DNA of 64,000 nucleotides, taken from contig NZ_JAJLMN010000001.1 of assembly GCF_021730615.1 (NCBI RefSeq), forward strand, positions 2,677,501 to 2,741,500, given 5' to 3'. Source of the DNA: Lichenibacterium dinghuense (GTDB taxonomy: Bacteria > Pseudomonadota > Alphaproteobacteria > Rhizobiales > Beijerinckiaceae). Position 1 is the first letter of the stretch; every line of letters begins with the position of its first letter. Shown piece after piece: positions 1 to 8,335 of this stretch. Under the pieces are notes generated by a model. The model was not told where the DNA came from. It did not search any database and saw nothing but the letters and a program-made list of their open reading frames with translations. A program made the position numbers and the translations under genes.

Positions 1-1
1 C

Positions 2-1549
2 GTCGCGACGTACGTCAGGGGAAGTTGGTTCGTCAGGGGCATCCGGACCTGCCCCGTCCACGACGTGGGCTTCGTGCGCCTGGCGGGGGAAGGGCGCAAT
101 CCGGTCCGAAGCGGGGGACCTTACGTGTCCGTGGAGCGGCTCACGACCGCCCTGGAGGATCTCGACGCTCTGGAGCGGGCGGCTCCACGGCGCAGACCGT
201 CCGCCTTCGAGACGTACCTCGGACATCGATTGCGCGGGCGCGACCCGCGTCGACCCTCGCCGTTGCTGGACGACATGCCCCTGCATGCGGCGACGCGGAC
301 CTGCGAAATGGTGGGGGCGGTGGCCCTGTTCGGCCCCAAGGTCGCCGTGGGGGTGCTGGATGAGGAGGACTGGCGCGCCGCGTCGGCCGCCGGCTTCGAC
401 CTGGTCTCTGGAGGAGCCGGGCAGGTCCGGTCGTTGCTCGACCATCTCCAGGACACGCATGAACCCGGCAGGTCCCGGAACGGCAAGTCGCGCGACGTCT
501 TCGGCAAGCTGTACGCCTGGGCGAGGGCGGGCGCCGGCGATCCCGACTACGCGCCGGTCCGCGACCTCCTGCGCGAACACATCCTCGACACGATGCCCGT
601 CGACGTCGGCGACGACGTCCTCGGGGTCGTGGTCGAACGACGCAGGGTCCACTCGGTCGCGACGGCGTGCCACGACGGGCGCCAGACGTCGCGGCGGCTT
701 CGCCGCGAGCTCGTCGCGGCCGGCGTGCTGTCCGACGTCCCGGACGACGACAGGCACCGCGCGGTCGCGGCGCCGGTGGAGCGGGTCGACGCGCTCGTGG
801 GGCGGCTCGCGGCGGCCCTGTCGAAGGCGCAGGCGGCGGCGCACCTCGGCCTGTCCATCCTTCAATTCCAGCGCCTCGTCGACGACGGCCTCATCCATCC
901 CGTCGTACCGAAGGTCAGGACGGAGCGGACGTGGTCGAGGTTCTGCGCGGAGGAACTCGAGGCATTCCTGGCTCGCCTCGCGAAGGGAGCCCGACCCTGC
1001 GAGGCGCCCCCGCCGGGAGCCGTGGGGATCGCCGAGGCGGCGCGCCTGACCAACGTCGGGTCCGCGGCCATCATCCGGCTCCTCATGGCGCGCAAGTTGC
1101 CCGGCGCCCGCAGGCGGCCCACGATCCCCGGGGTGCCGTCCTTCCTCGTCGACGTCGCGGAGATCGAGAGGGTCCACAAGGCCCAGGTAGTTCCTCACCT
1201 CAGGTTCAGCGCCGTCGCGGGACGGCTCCAGGTGAACCTTTGCACGCCTGCGGCGCTGGCCGCCAGGGGCCACCTGCGGACCACCACCGTCGTCGGGGCG
1301 AGGACCCATCGGACCAGCCGCTTCGTCACCCTGGCGTCGGTGGAGGCGTTCACCGCGAGGATGGCGAGCTTGGTCGAACTCAGCCGGACGTACGGCCTGC
1401 ACAATTGCAAGATGAAGCGCCTGCTCGACGAGAAGGGCGTGGACCCCGCCATCCCCAACGGTCAGGTCCTGGCCAACTTCTACGACCGAGCCAGGGTGGA
1501 AGCCGTCCTGCCGATCGAGAACGTCCGGGGGCCGGTCCGGTCCGATTGA
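2..1549 (+). CDS. TniQ-family transposition protein, 5' part outside window
   Basis: The frame is open from the first bases, so only the last 515 residues are visible. The visible start contains RTCPVHDVGFVRL, which matches the Cys/His 'CPVHG' segment of TniQ zinc-finger regions. Two helix-turn-helix-like stretches follow, at about residues 275-330 (AAAHLGLSILQFQRLVDDGL) and 340-390, as in the C-terminal half of rhizobial TniQ-like proteins. TniQ proteins act in target selection or regulation for Tn5053/Tn7-type transposons, together with TniA/TniB; those partners, if present, lie to the left of the window. AGG arginine codons are frequent, unlike the core genes further right. The family assignment rests on the zinc-finger-like start and the HTH architecture, so it is likely but not certain. 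Confidence 0.6.
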   Translation, partial: VATYVRGSWFVRGIRTCPVHDVGFVRLAGEGRNPVRSGGPYVSVERLTTALEDLDALERAAPRRRPSAFETYLGHRLRGRDPRRPSPLLDDMPLHAATRTCEMVGAVALFGPKVAVGVLDEEDWRAASAAGFDLVSGGAGQVRSLLDHLQDTHEPGRSRNGKSRDVFGKLYAWARAGAGDPDYAPVRDLLREHILDTMPVDVGDDVLGVVVERRRVHSVATACHDGRQTSRRLRRELVAAGVLSDVPDDDRHRAVAAPVERVDALVGRLAAALSKAQAAAHLGLSILQFQRLVDDGLIHPVVPKVRTERTWSRFCAEELEAFLARLAKGARPCEAPPPGAVGIAEAARLTNVGSAAIIRLLMARKLPGARRRPTIPGVPSFLVDVAEIERVHKAQVVPHLRFSAVAGRLQVNLCTPAALAARGHLRTTTVVGARTHRTSRFVTLASVEAFTARMASLVELSRTYGLHNCKMKRLLDEKGVDPAIPNGQVLANFYDRARVEAVLPIENVRGPVRSD

Positions 1550-1894
1550 GTCCTCGGTGCACCCGACGGAGCGCCGCCCCCGGCTCGGCTCCCGTCCGAG
1601 GGGGACGCATCGCGAGCGGTACGAACGAGGTCCACCCCCGGACACCATCGACGCATCGAACCCGCTCCGAGGCGTCCTCGACGCGGGGCGTCGGCTTCGG
1701 GGACCGTCGGCCGGTGCCCGGCGGGTCCCGGACGACATGCAACGAACGCCGACGGCGGTCCGAATGCCCGCCCCGTATGGTGGTCTTCGTCGTGTCGACG
1801 ATCACGACCCACCGCGGCGTGGACGGGCAGGCTTGGTTAACCCATGTCCGTCAAGAACTTGGGAACAAGGACAAGACCTGACGAAGGCCGTCGC
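1550..1894. other. Intergenic stretch, nothing recognised
   Basis: About 345 bp between the TniQ-like gene and the next operon. No convincing gene, hairpin terminator or repeat was seen. The first in-frame ATG of the next gene could be at 1844, which would shorten this stretch, but no ribosome-binding site precedes it. Confidence 0.4.
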
Positions 1895-2416
1895 ATGCCC
1901 CACACCCTCCGAACCTTCCGACGGAAGTACGGCAAGAGGCCACCGCGGATCGCCCCGACGCACGCGCAGAAGGAGGTTATCGGTCCCGGGAATGGAGGAC
2001 GAGATCTCGACGGCGAGGCGGACACCCGTTGCATCGTGGGCCTGCCGCTTGCGAACGGGGACCCCGCCAAGGGTCGCCGCCTCTGGGTGATCCTGCCCGA
2101 CACCGCACCATATGCCCCCGAGATATGTGCCTTCGCCGAAGCGCTCGGATTGGCGGGGAACGCGATTAAGCACACGAACCTGACGGGGGGCGCCGACGCC
2201 CACTGCGGGGGCGAGCTGTGGTTCCTCGGCGAGCGCACCATCCTGATAAATGGCAACTCGGGAAGATATGGACCCGACCGCGAAGACGAGTTGGTGGGAG
2301 CAGCCCAGGCCTTGAAGGATCGCGGTTATGACGTCGCTTACATTCCGTATGACGAGGAGTTGAAGGAATACCCCAAAGCCCCAGCCGGAAAGGAAGACAT
2401 CGAATGGATCCGATGA
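1895..2416 (+). CDS. Small SGRYGP-motif protein, partner of the ImmA/IrrE peptidase
   Basis: A 173-residue soluble protein of unknown function. Its C-terminal half holds a compact conserved-looking block: GGELWFLGER at about residues 108-117, then NSGRYGPDREDEL and GYDVAYIPYDEE. A G-E-x...N-x-SG-x-Y-x-P pattern is also seen in small proteins and domains of bacterial conflict systems, but this is resemblance by eye only. The start at 1895 is chosen because GAAGG lies seven bases upstream; an ATG at 1844 would add 17 residues without such a site. It overlaps the next gene by 13 bp, so the two are almost certainly translated together and may form one functional unit. Confidence 0.65.
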   Translation: MPHTLRTFRRKYGKRPPRIAPTHAQKEVIGPGNGGRDLDGEADTRCIVGLPLANGDPAKGRRLWVILPDTAPYAPEICAFAEALGLAGNAIKHTNLTGGADAHCGGELWFLGERTILINGNSGRYGPDREDELVGAAQALKDRGYDVAYIPYDEELKEYPKAPAGKEDIEWIR

Positions 2417-3855
2417 GCGATGCCGAGACCGGCGACTTGAACGACGCGCTGGACGCGGTGTTCGGCCCCAGCTTGCACCGAGACTTGGAGCCGAAGCACC
2501 GAGCCCTGGCGAGCGGCGTGCGCTTCGTCCGAAGTCAAACCCATCTGGCGCGCTGGAAGGAGGGTGCGAAGGGACGCAAGATGACGGCGTTCGAATGCAT
2601 CGAGGCATTCGGCTGGCCGCTCATGGCGCGGCTCGCCGAAGAACCCGTTGTTCTGATCGCTCGGCCGGGACCGTCGGTCGCGGAGGTTTTCGCGGATCGA
2701 CGGCGAAGTTTCGGGGTGCCGACCGGGGATCTCGCTCGCAGGGTGGGGGTCGGACCGGAGGTCCTCGAGAAGGCGGAGTCCGGCCTGCGGAAGATCCCGA
2801 TGTGGCTGCTGACCCGCATCGCTTGGGCGTTGGGGTTCGACTACTGGACGATCGGCCACGAGGTACCCGCGGAGGCGACCGAGTCGTTGGCGCACAGGCG
2901 GAGGGAGGTCACGGGGGCGCCCCAGCCCCCAAGCACCGAGATCGTCCTGGATCTGCTCGAGGCGGCGTCGATCCACAACGCCCAGCTTCGCCTAGCGTCC
3001 TGGCTCGCGGGGATCGGGGGCGACGTCCCACCACGGAGGAGGGCGCCGCACCGACCGAAGCACCGGCGTCCCCGGACGCAGGAGGAAGCTTGGCGGCAAG
3101 GCGCGGACTTGGCCCGCCGCACCCGGGAACTCCTCGCCCTGGGTACCGGTCCCGTATGCGACCTTGCGGAGCTCATGGAAGGAAGGTTCGGAATACCGGT
3201 GGTGCGGATGCGTTCGCAGCCCGCGCTCGCCGGCGCGACCATCCGCAATGGCGAGGACCGTGGGGTGCTGGTCAACGTGCTCGGGATCAACGAGAACCCC
3301 GGCACGCGACGCGTGACGCTGGCGCACGAACTTTGCCATGCGCTCTGGGACGCGGACGAAGACCTCGAAGCCATCCGCATCGATTGGAGCGACGAGATCA
3401 TGGGGGCGGATCGCCGACCCGATCCGAACGAGGATCGTGCGCAGGCCTTCGCCGGTGAACTCCTCGCGCCCGCGGCCGTGGTGGGGAAGGCGTTCCTGGA
3501 CGGCGGTCGCACCCCCGAGGCGCTCCACCACGTCATGAGGACGTTCGGCGTTAGCCTCACCTGTGCCAGGATCCAGATCAAGCTCGGGTCGAAGGGCGCC
3601 GTGAGCGACCGGGTCCTCCGATCAATAGGTCCGGTGGAGCTCACGGACTGGATCGACGCCGAACTTCCGCGGGTCCACGACGAGCTTCCGGGGCTCAAGA
3701 TGCAACGGTCGGGTGGGCTGCTGGGCGCATGCCTCGGGTCTCACGAGGCGGGCCTGATCGTCCCGGAGACGATGGCCGATCTACTCGGCGTGACCCTCCC
3801 CGAGTTGGAGCGGGCCTTGGATCTCCGCGGGTCGATGCCTCCAACGCCACGATAA
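2404..3855 (+). CDS. HTH - ImmA/IrrE-type zinc metallopeptidase fusion
   Basis: A 483-residue protein. Residues about 97-155 form an XRE-type helix-turn-helix (DLARRVGVGPEVLEKAESGL ... ALGFDYWTIG). The C-terminal part is an ImmA/IrrE (COG2856) peptidase with the zinc motif HELCH near residue 308 and a following acidic/FAGELLAP helix near 343 that normally gives the third ligand. ImmA-type peptidases cleave or inactivate repressors to induce mobile-element or stress genes, and HTH fusions are often half of toxin-antitoxin-like pairs. The final 110 residues extend beyond the family core. It overlaps the SGRYGP gene, and AAGGAAG lies seven bases before the ATG at 2404. Which repressor or partner it cuts cannot be told from the sequence. 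Confidence 0.85.
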   Translation: MDPMSDAETGDLNDALDAVFGPSLHRDLEPKHRALASGVRFVRSQTHLARWKEGAKGRKMTAFECIEAFGWPLMARLAEEPVVLIARPGPSVAEVFADRRRSFGVPTGDLARRVGVGPEVLEKAESGLRKIPMWLLTRIAWALGFDYWTIGHEVPAEATESLAHRRREVTGAPQPPSTEIVLDLLEAASIHNAQLRLASWLAGIGGDVPPRRRAPHRPKHRRPRTQEEAWRQGADLARRTRELLALGTGPVCDLAELMEGRFGIPVVRMRSQPALAGATIRNGEDRGVLVNVLGINENPGTRRVTLAHELCHALWDADEDLEAIRIDWSDEIMGADRRPDPNEDRAQAFAGELLAPAAVVGKAFLDGGRTPEALHHVMRTFGVSLTCARIQIKLGSKGAVSDRVLRSIGPVELTDWIDAELPRVHDELPGLKMQRSGGLLGACLGSHEAGLIVPETMADLLGVTLPELERALDLRGSMPPTPR

Positions 3856-3971
3856 CGGTCCAAGAGGGGTGCCCCTTCGCCGGGCCCGAGCGAGCGGCCC
3901 CGGTGGGCCACCGACCCGATCCCCCCTTCGAGTGACGCCGGATGTGGCGAGGACGGGATCGGCGAGCGCAG

Positions 3972-4424
3972 TCACACCGCCTCGGAAACCTCGTCCGGGA
4001 CCTTGGCGCCCGACGCGGGCGCCAACGGGCCGAAGAGCACGGTGCGCATGCCCGCCTCGTCGATCAACCGGAGTACGGGCGTCCGCCAGTATGTGTCGCC
4101 GCTACCGGTCTCGACGACGTACGTCCCACCATCGGCCCGCGCCGCGTGGAATGCGGCCGCTTCCTGCGTGGAAGCCGTCCGCACGGTTCTCTCCCGCGTG
4201 TTCCCCTGCCAGTCCAACTCCTCATCGAGGCCGGTCGCGGAAGATCGGAGATCCTGGAGCATGTCGTGCTCCAAGCTCCCCCAACTCGTGAAAATGGACG
4301 AGAGGCGGGACCCGCCCCCGACCACGGCCACCGGAGTGCCGGAGACCTCGAGCGTGCGAAGGTCCCGGCTCCGGGTCGAGACGCCCACCACCTTCCGCGT
4401 GACCGGTTTCAGATGCTTGGCCAT
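3972..4424 (-). CDS. Unknown protein, copy A of a local gene family
   Basis: A 150-residue basic protein of no recognised family. It is clearly paralogous to the gene at 6965-7429. Shared blocks are M-[AG]-K at the start, RSRDLRTL near residue 20, VVGGG near 35, an LE-x-DML-x-DL helix, NTR-x-R, and DEAGMRTVLFGPLA near the C-terminus. The start at 4424 is supported by GGAGG five bases upstream and by alignment with the paralogue; longer frames begin at 4436 and 4454. It faces the ImmA/IrrE gene convergently across 116 bp. No signal peptide or membrane segment is visible. Confidence 0.7.
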   Translation of the reverse strand: MAKHLKPVTRKVVGVSTRSRDLRTLEVSGTPVAVVGGGSRLSSIFTSWGSLEHDMLQDLRSSATGLDEELDWQGNTRERTVRTASTQEAAAFHAARADGGTYVVETGSGDTYWRTPVLRLIDEAGMRTVLFGPLAPASGAKVPDEVSEAV

Positions 4425-4984
4425 CGTCACCTCCATCCCGATCCATTCCCGCACGGATCATTCACCGAGGCGGGCGCGATCCGCTCGAACATTGAGGGAA
4501 CGAGGCGCCCCGTCGCAAGGGTCGATCGGCCCGCGTCCACCGATCGCTTCGAGATGTCCGTCGGCATCGGAGAAGGGACATGTTCCCCCGAGCCATCGAT
4601 CGCCGGGGAGGGCTGGGGGCGAGCACGGGTCCGATGGACCGAGGGTCGTTCACCGAGGTCGGGCGAGGGGGCGGCGAAGGACGTGTGGCGGGGCACGGGG
4701 AGCCCCGACGATCGCCGAGGAGCCGACGTGCCGCGCGCCGGGGACGTCCCTGGCCCCCGAACGCGGTTCATCTCCTTGGCAGGACCCTGGTGCGCATCGC
4801 TCGCCCGATGCTGATCCCGGAAAAGCGCCGGTGCCTTCCGGGGAAGCTGTTCCTGATGCTCACCGTGGGGCCACCGAACCGCGACGCCTTCACGTCCGGA
4901 CACGAGGCCTGGACGATGGTCGAACGGCGAAGTCGGCCGGAGGTGGTCCGGCGGACGGCACCGGCCAGATCCCGAACCATCCAT
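4425..4984. other. Gene-poor stretch with a possible eroded gene
   Basis: 560 bp without a convincing gene. Bases about 4690-4745 resemble the leader and start region of the small gene at 6440 (compare 6395-6460, with a shared CCCCGA...GGAG...CGCGCG pattern), so an eroded relative of that gene may lie here. No intact frame supports it. The left part is the upstream region of the gene starting at 4424 and resembles the upstream region of its paralogue (TCGAACAT...GGAACG in both). Confidence 0.3.
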
Positions 4985-5590
4985 TCAGGCAACCGGCTTC
5001 GGCCCGAAATCGAGGCGCCCCATCAGCCGCTCTAGCAGCCACGTCGCAGTCGCGGCGACTTCGTCGTCCGGGACGGCTCCGAATAGTGACTTCGCCCTGA
5101 CCTCCGCCATCCCATCCTCGTCCACGAGGAGCCTGTAGAGCGCCCCGGACACGGAGAGGACGATCGAGTCGGCCCGATGCTTCCCATTCGGACCGCCCCG
5201 CCACGCGCACCGTTCGACGAGGCCGATCATCTCCGGATCCGCTATGGCCGACGCCACGTCCTCGAAACCGAGGTCGCCGACGCCGTGCCCGATCGCGAAC
5301 AGGCACATGCCGGGCCACCTGAAGGCCAAGCCGTCGACGCCCACGGGCTCCAGCGCGAAGACTCCTCCCGGCATCGTCGAGCGGCAAGCCGCGTCCCGCG
5401 CGGCGCGGTCGGAGAACACATGGGGGCGCAGGAACTCCATCACCGGATGCAGGTCGTCCCGGAACACGGGGTCTCTCTCCCGCCTCGCCCGCGCCTCGGG
5501 AGTGAACACCATCTCGGCCATGTGGAAGCCGATCGCCCCCAGGCGTCGGGCGTCCGCAGTGGTCCGGAACGGCGCATGCAAACGGCTCAT
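4985..5590 (-). CDS. Unknown soluble protein of the accessory island
   Basis: A 201-residue protein with no recognised domain. It is predicted soluble, with alternating hydrophobic and charged segments. It has an internal block FRWPGMCLFAIGHGVGDLGF near the middle and a tail ending GRLDFGPKPVA. The start at 5590 is strongly favoured: GGGAGG sits six bases upstream, whereas the longer frame from a GTG at 5623 has none. It is transcribed in the same direction as the duplicated unknown family around it and may belong to the same mobile cassette. Codon use includes CGA and AGG as in the rest of the island. Confidence 0.6.
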   Translation of the reverse strand: MSRLHAPFRTTADARRLGAIGFHMAEMVFTPEARARRERDPVFRDDLHPVMEFLRPHVFSDRAARDAACRSTMPGGVFALEPVGVDGLAFRWPGMCLFAIGHGVGDLGFEDVASAIADPEMIGLVERCAWRGGPNGKHRADSIVLSVSGALYRLLVDEDGMAEVRAKSLFGAVPDDEVAATATWLLERLMGRLDFGPKPVA

Positions 5591-5839
5591 CCTCGCCCTC
5601 CCGCGGGGGTCCTCGAACACCACTGGACGGGTCCACGAGGTGGTCGCCCGACGTCATCCGTCCGGGTCGCGCCGAATCGCGGCCGCCCCAATTTTCGCAC
5701 ATCCACATCGACCGTGGGGACGGGATCATGCGGACGGGTGACCGCCCCGATGCGGACGGGGAGCGCGGGCGGGCCCGCCGAGCCGAAGGCCGGGTTCCGC
5801 CCGCGAGGCATTCGGGGGCGCCGATGAATCGAATTCTCC

Positions 5840-5932
5840 TGGGGCGCACCACAACGTCATGAGGACGTTCGGCGTTGGCCGCCTGGGTCCGGGTCCAGGG
5901 CAGGCTCGGGTCGATGGGCCGCGTGGGAAGGC
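5840..5932 (+). pseudogene. Fragment of an ImmA/IrrE gene copy
   Basis: A stretch of about 90 bp aligns with the 3' part of the intact peptidase gene (about 3520-3610). CACCA-C-ACGTCATGAGGACG and TTCGGCGTT occur in both, followed by a diverging GCCAGGATCCAG / GTCCGGGTCCAG segment and then GCTCGGGTCGA-GGG. No peptidase frame is kept. It is a remnant of a second copy and lies immediately left of the ruined copy of the unknown family, the same order as the intact pair at 2404-4424. Confidence 0.6.
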
Positions 5933-5939
5933 ATGGACT

Positions 5940-6110
5940 CCAGTCCGGCGAGCTGGTCGGGTCGACCGAGGGGACGGTCGGGGACGCTCGCGCGGTTCGT
6001 CAACGGGACGAGACGTGGGGACCGGCCCCGACCACGACCACCGGGATCTCGGATGATTCGAGCGTGCCCGGGCCCAGGGCCCGGGTCGACACGCTCGCCG
6101 ACCTTCAAGG
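5940..6110 (-). pseudogene. Ruined third copy of the 150-residue unknown family
   Basis: Read on the minus strand, bases 6110 to about 6030 give SVSTRALGPGTLESSEIP followed by VVVVGAG. This aligns with VSTRSRDLRTLEVSGTPVAV of the intact copy at 3972-4424. The frame then meets a stop shortly after VVGAG, and the start codon region is lost. Further similarity can be followed to about 5995 (GTCAACGGGACGAGACGTGG against GTGAAAATGGACGAGAGGCG). It is a non-functional remnant of the family. Confidence 0.6.
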
Positions 6111-6439
6111 CGCTGGTTCCGGAGGCTCCGCCGAAGTCGTCTCCCTGGCGATCCATCGCGGACGTCGAGCCGATCCCCACCGACACGCACGACTTGGACA
6201 TGACGGGAACGGTGCCGGTTGTCGCGAGGATCGGTCACGGGGGTGCATCGGCGGCTTCGTCGTGTCCGTCCGTGATGGGGCGGAACATGCGCCATCGAGG
6301 TCGACCGTCGCCGGGAACGGCCCCGTGCGCCGATGTGGGCCACCGGCGCGCGTGCTCGGCTCCGGGAGGTCGGCGGGTCCGGGACGGCAAGGACGGGTGG
6401 TGGGGCGCCGTTTGCCCCGATGAATGGCGAGGGAGTCAC

Positions 6440-6799
6440 ATGTCGCGCGTCAGGGAAGAGGCCACGAGGCTGTTGAACGACGCACTCTTCGTGCTCTGGA
6501 GGGATGGGAAGGTGCACAGGGCAGGGGACGTCCTCACCGCGACGGCGACGATCGGCGACGTGACGTTGATGATGCGGGAGCCGCCTCACCGCCTGCCGAA
6601 GGACGCCGAGCCTCGGTTCCGAGCGGGTCGCGACGCCAACCCGAAAACGGACATTCCACCCAAGCTCGGCCTCGACATCCGCAAGGACGGGAGGGTCTTC
6701 TCCGTACTCTGGAGGGGAAGCGCATCCCTGACGATCGTCCGGTTCAGGAGGGGTGAGTGGGAAGCGGAACTGAGGCGTGCGACCCTACCACCCGCATGA
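6440..6799 (+). CDS. Unknown 119-residue protein
   Basis: A small basic soluble protein of unknown function. It starts MSRVREEATRLLNDALFVLW and contains GKVHRAGDVLTATATIGD and DIRKDGRVFSVLWRGSASLT, which suggests an N-terminal helix followed by a beta-rich part. The ATG at 6440 follows GGCGAGGGAG at fair spacing. The frame runs further upstream without a better start. AGG arginine codons are frequent. A possible eroded relative lies near 4690-5030. It sits between the ruined and the second intact copy of the duplicated family. Confidence 0.5.
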   Translation: MSRVREEATRLLNDALFVLWRDGKVHRAGDVLTATATIGDVTLMMREPPHRLPKDAEPRFRAGRDANPKTDIPPKLGLDIRKDGRVFSVLWRGSASLTIVRFRRGEWEAELRRATLPPA

Positions 6800-6964
6800 G
6801 GGTGGCGGTTGATCTCCGCCCATCGGTGAGGCTCGCGTCGCGGCCACTCGCCGGGCACGGCCGTATCCCCGACGTTCGAACGGCCGACTCCGGAAACTCA
6901 CGACTTGTCCACGTTCGGGTCGCGGCGACGCCGGCCGCGTGCGTGGGACGGTTCGTCGACGCGA

Positions 6965-7429
6965 TCAAGACGCTTCGGCGACGACCTCTTGGTCCGCGGC
7001 GCCCGAACGCGAGGCGAGCGGGCCGAAGAGCACGGTGCGCATGCCTGCCTCGTCGACCAACCAAAGGAGCGGCGACTCCCAATCGGTGTCGGTCGTGCCA
7101 AGCTCAAGGAACATCATCTCGCCGGGCGTCGGGGCTCTCTTCCGCGCCTCACGGAATGCGGCGACCTCCTCATCGGTCGCTCCCCGCACAAGCCTCTGAC
7201 GGGTGTTTTCCCACCAATGGAGGTCGTCGTTGAGCCCGCTTGCGGAGTGCTCGAGGTCGTAGAGCATGTCCTGCTCCAGGCAGCCCCATTTCGTGAACAT
7301 CGGGGAGCGCCGGTCACCGCCTCCGACCACCACCACGGGAATCCCGCGGATCACGAGCGTGCGCAAGTCCCGGCTCCGGATCGAGACCTTGGCTTGCTTC
7401 CTCGGAGGTAACTTCAGCCGTTTGCCCAT
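6965..7429 (-). CDS. Unknown protein, copy B of a local gene family
   Basis: A 154-residue paralogue of the gene at 3972-4424. It keeps RSRDLRTL, VVVVGGGDRRS, the CLEQDMLYDL helix, NTRQR, EEVAAFREAR, and the C-terminal DEAGMRTVLFGPLA. The strong conservation of the last block between copies suggests a functional site. A GGAG lies six bases before the ATG at 7429, and the start aligns with copy A. The central loop (RAPTPGEMMFLELGTTDTDW) differs most from copy A. No known family, signal peptide or membrane segment is recognised. Survival of two intact diverged copies suggests selection or recent transfer. Confidence 0.7.
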   Translation of the reverse strand: MGKRLKLPPRKQAKVSIRSRDLRTLVIRGIPVVVVGGGDRRSPMFTKWGCLEQDMLYDLEHSASGLNDDLHWWENTRQRLVRGATDEEVAAFREARKRAPTPGEMMFLELGTTDTDWESPLLWLVDEAGMRTVLFGPLASRSGAADQEVVAEAS

Positions 7430-8335
7430 CGTCGACTCCGTTCCGTTCAACCGTTCCCGCTCGTCACGTCGACCGCCGGCCGCGGTTGAGGATCGAACAT
7501 AAACGGAACGGATCGGAATGGCGCAAGAGCGCGCGTCGACTGTCCCCTGGCCGCTTCGAAGAGATTCCCGCGAGGGTGTGTCCCGCCGAGGCCGACGACG
7601 ACCCTGACGGAGGCGAGACGGACGAACCGGACCACGCGGGATATCGGCCGATGTCGGGAGACATGGCCTCCGTCCACTTGAAGTTTCGGCGTCGGGCGTT
7701 CGCGTCGGGGTTCCTATCGTGAGGGCGGGAACATCGACGCCTCGAGGGGCCGTGCCCTCGCAATTTGCGAGCGTGGTTCGATAGGCAACTTATTGGGTTC
7801 CAGTGGGCATGTTATGCGGCGCATGTCCGACGCTGCTCCAGGGCGGGAGTGGTCGAGTTATGGGTATCCCCACACAGTGTGAGGTGAGGCGAAACGTTCC
7901 CATTCCGGGAAGCAGAGGATCCCCATACAGCCAGCCTGCCCGCTTTTTCCGGGATCGAGCGCTCCCCATAGGATCCGAAATCGTCACGGCTGGTGGAAGG
8001 ATCGCAGCGTCGTCTTCGCCATCCGCCGGAGCCATGATCGCGTTTCGGAGCGGGCGCGGCATACGTTGGCCGGGCACTGGAGCGGAGATCTGGAGCGTGC
8101 CGAACCCATCCCGCCTTCGGCACCGGGCCCCGTCCGCGGACACGCGCGAGACGGCGGTCTCGTCCTCACCGAGAAGTCGGAGGGTTTCGGCGGGCGCACC
8201 CGGCGCGAGCCCGAAGCGGCGGCGCGCGGTGCGCGGGCACTGATCCTTATTGTAGAACCGCTGAAATTATGCTGGCGGCCCGCGTAAACGGTGATCGATT
8301 TCTGCCCGTGGAACCATGGGTGTTTCCGTCACGGA
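7430..8335. other. Gene-free boundary between island and chromosome
   Basis: About 900 bp with several overlapping short open frames but none with a ribosome-binding site and consistent coding character. Bases 7855-7980 are less GC-rich and hold three TATGGGGA-like octamers (near 7859 on plus, near 7920 and 7963 on minus), which could be protein-binding sites. Bases 8240-8275 are AT-richer. No tRNA or clear attachment site was recognised. Confidence 0.4.

Noticed and set aside
3942-5100. Long plus-strand open frames across the first unknown-family gene
   Set aside because: They lack ribosome-binding sites and cross both a gene and a gene-poor stretch. The minus-strand gene is supported by its paralogue.
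7780-8330. Possible tRNA or small RNA in the boundary region
   Set aside because: No cloverleaf or CCA-type end could be drawn, and the TATGGGGA repeats do not fit an RNA gene.
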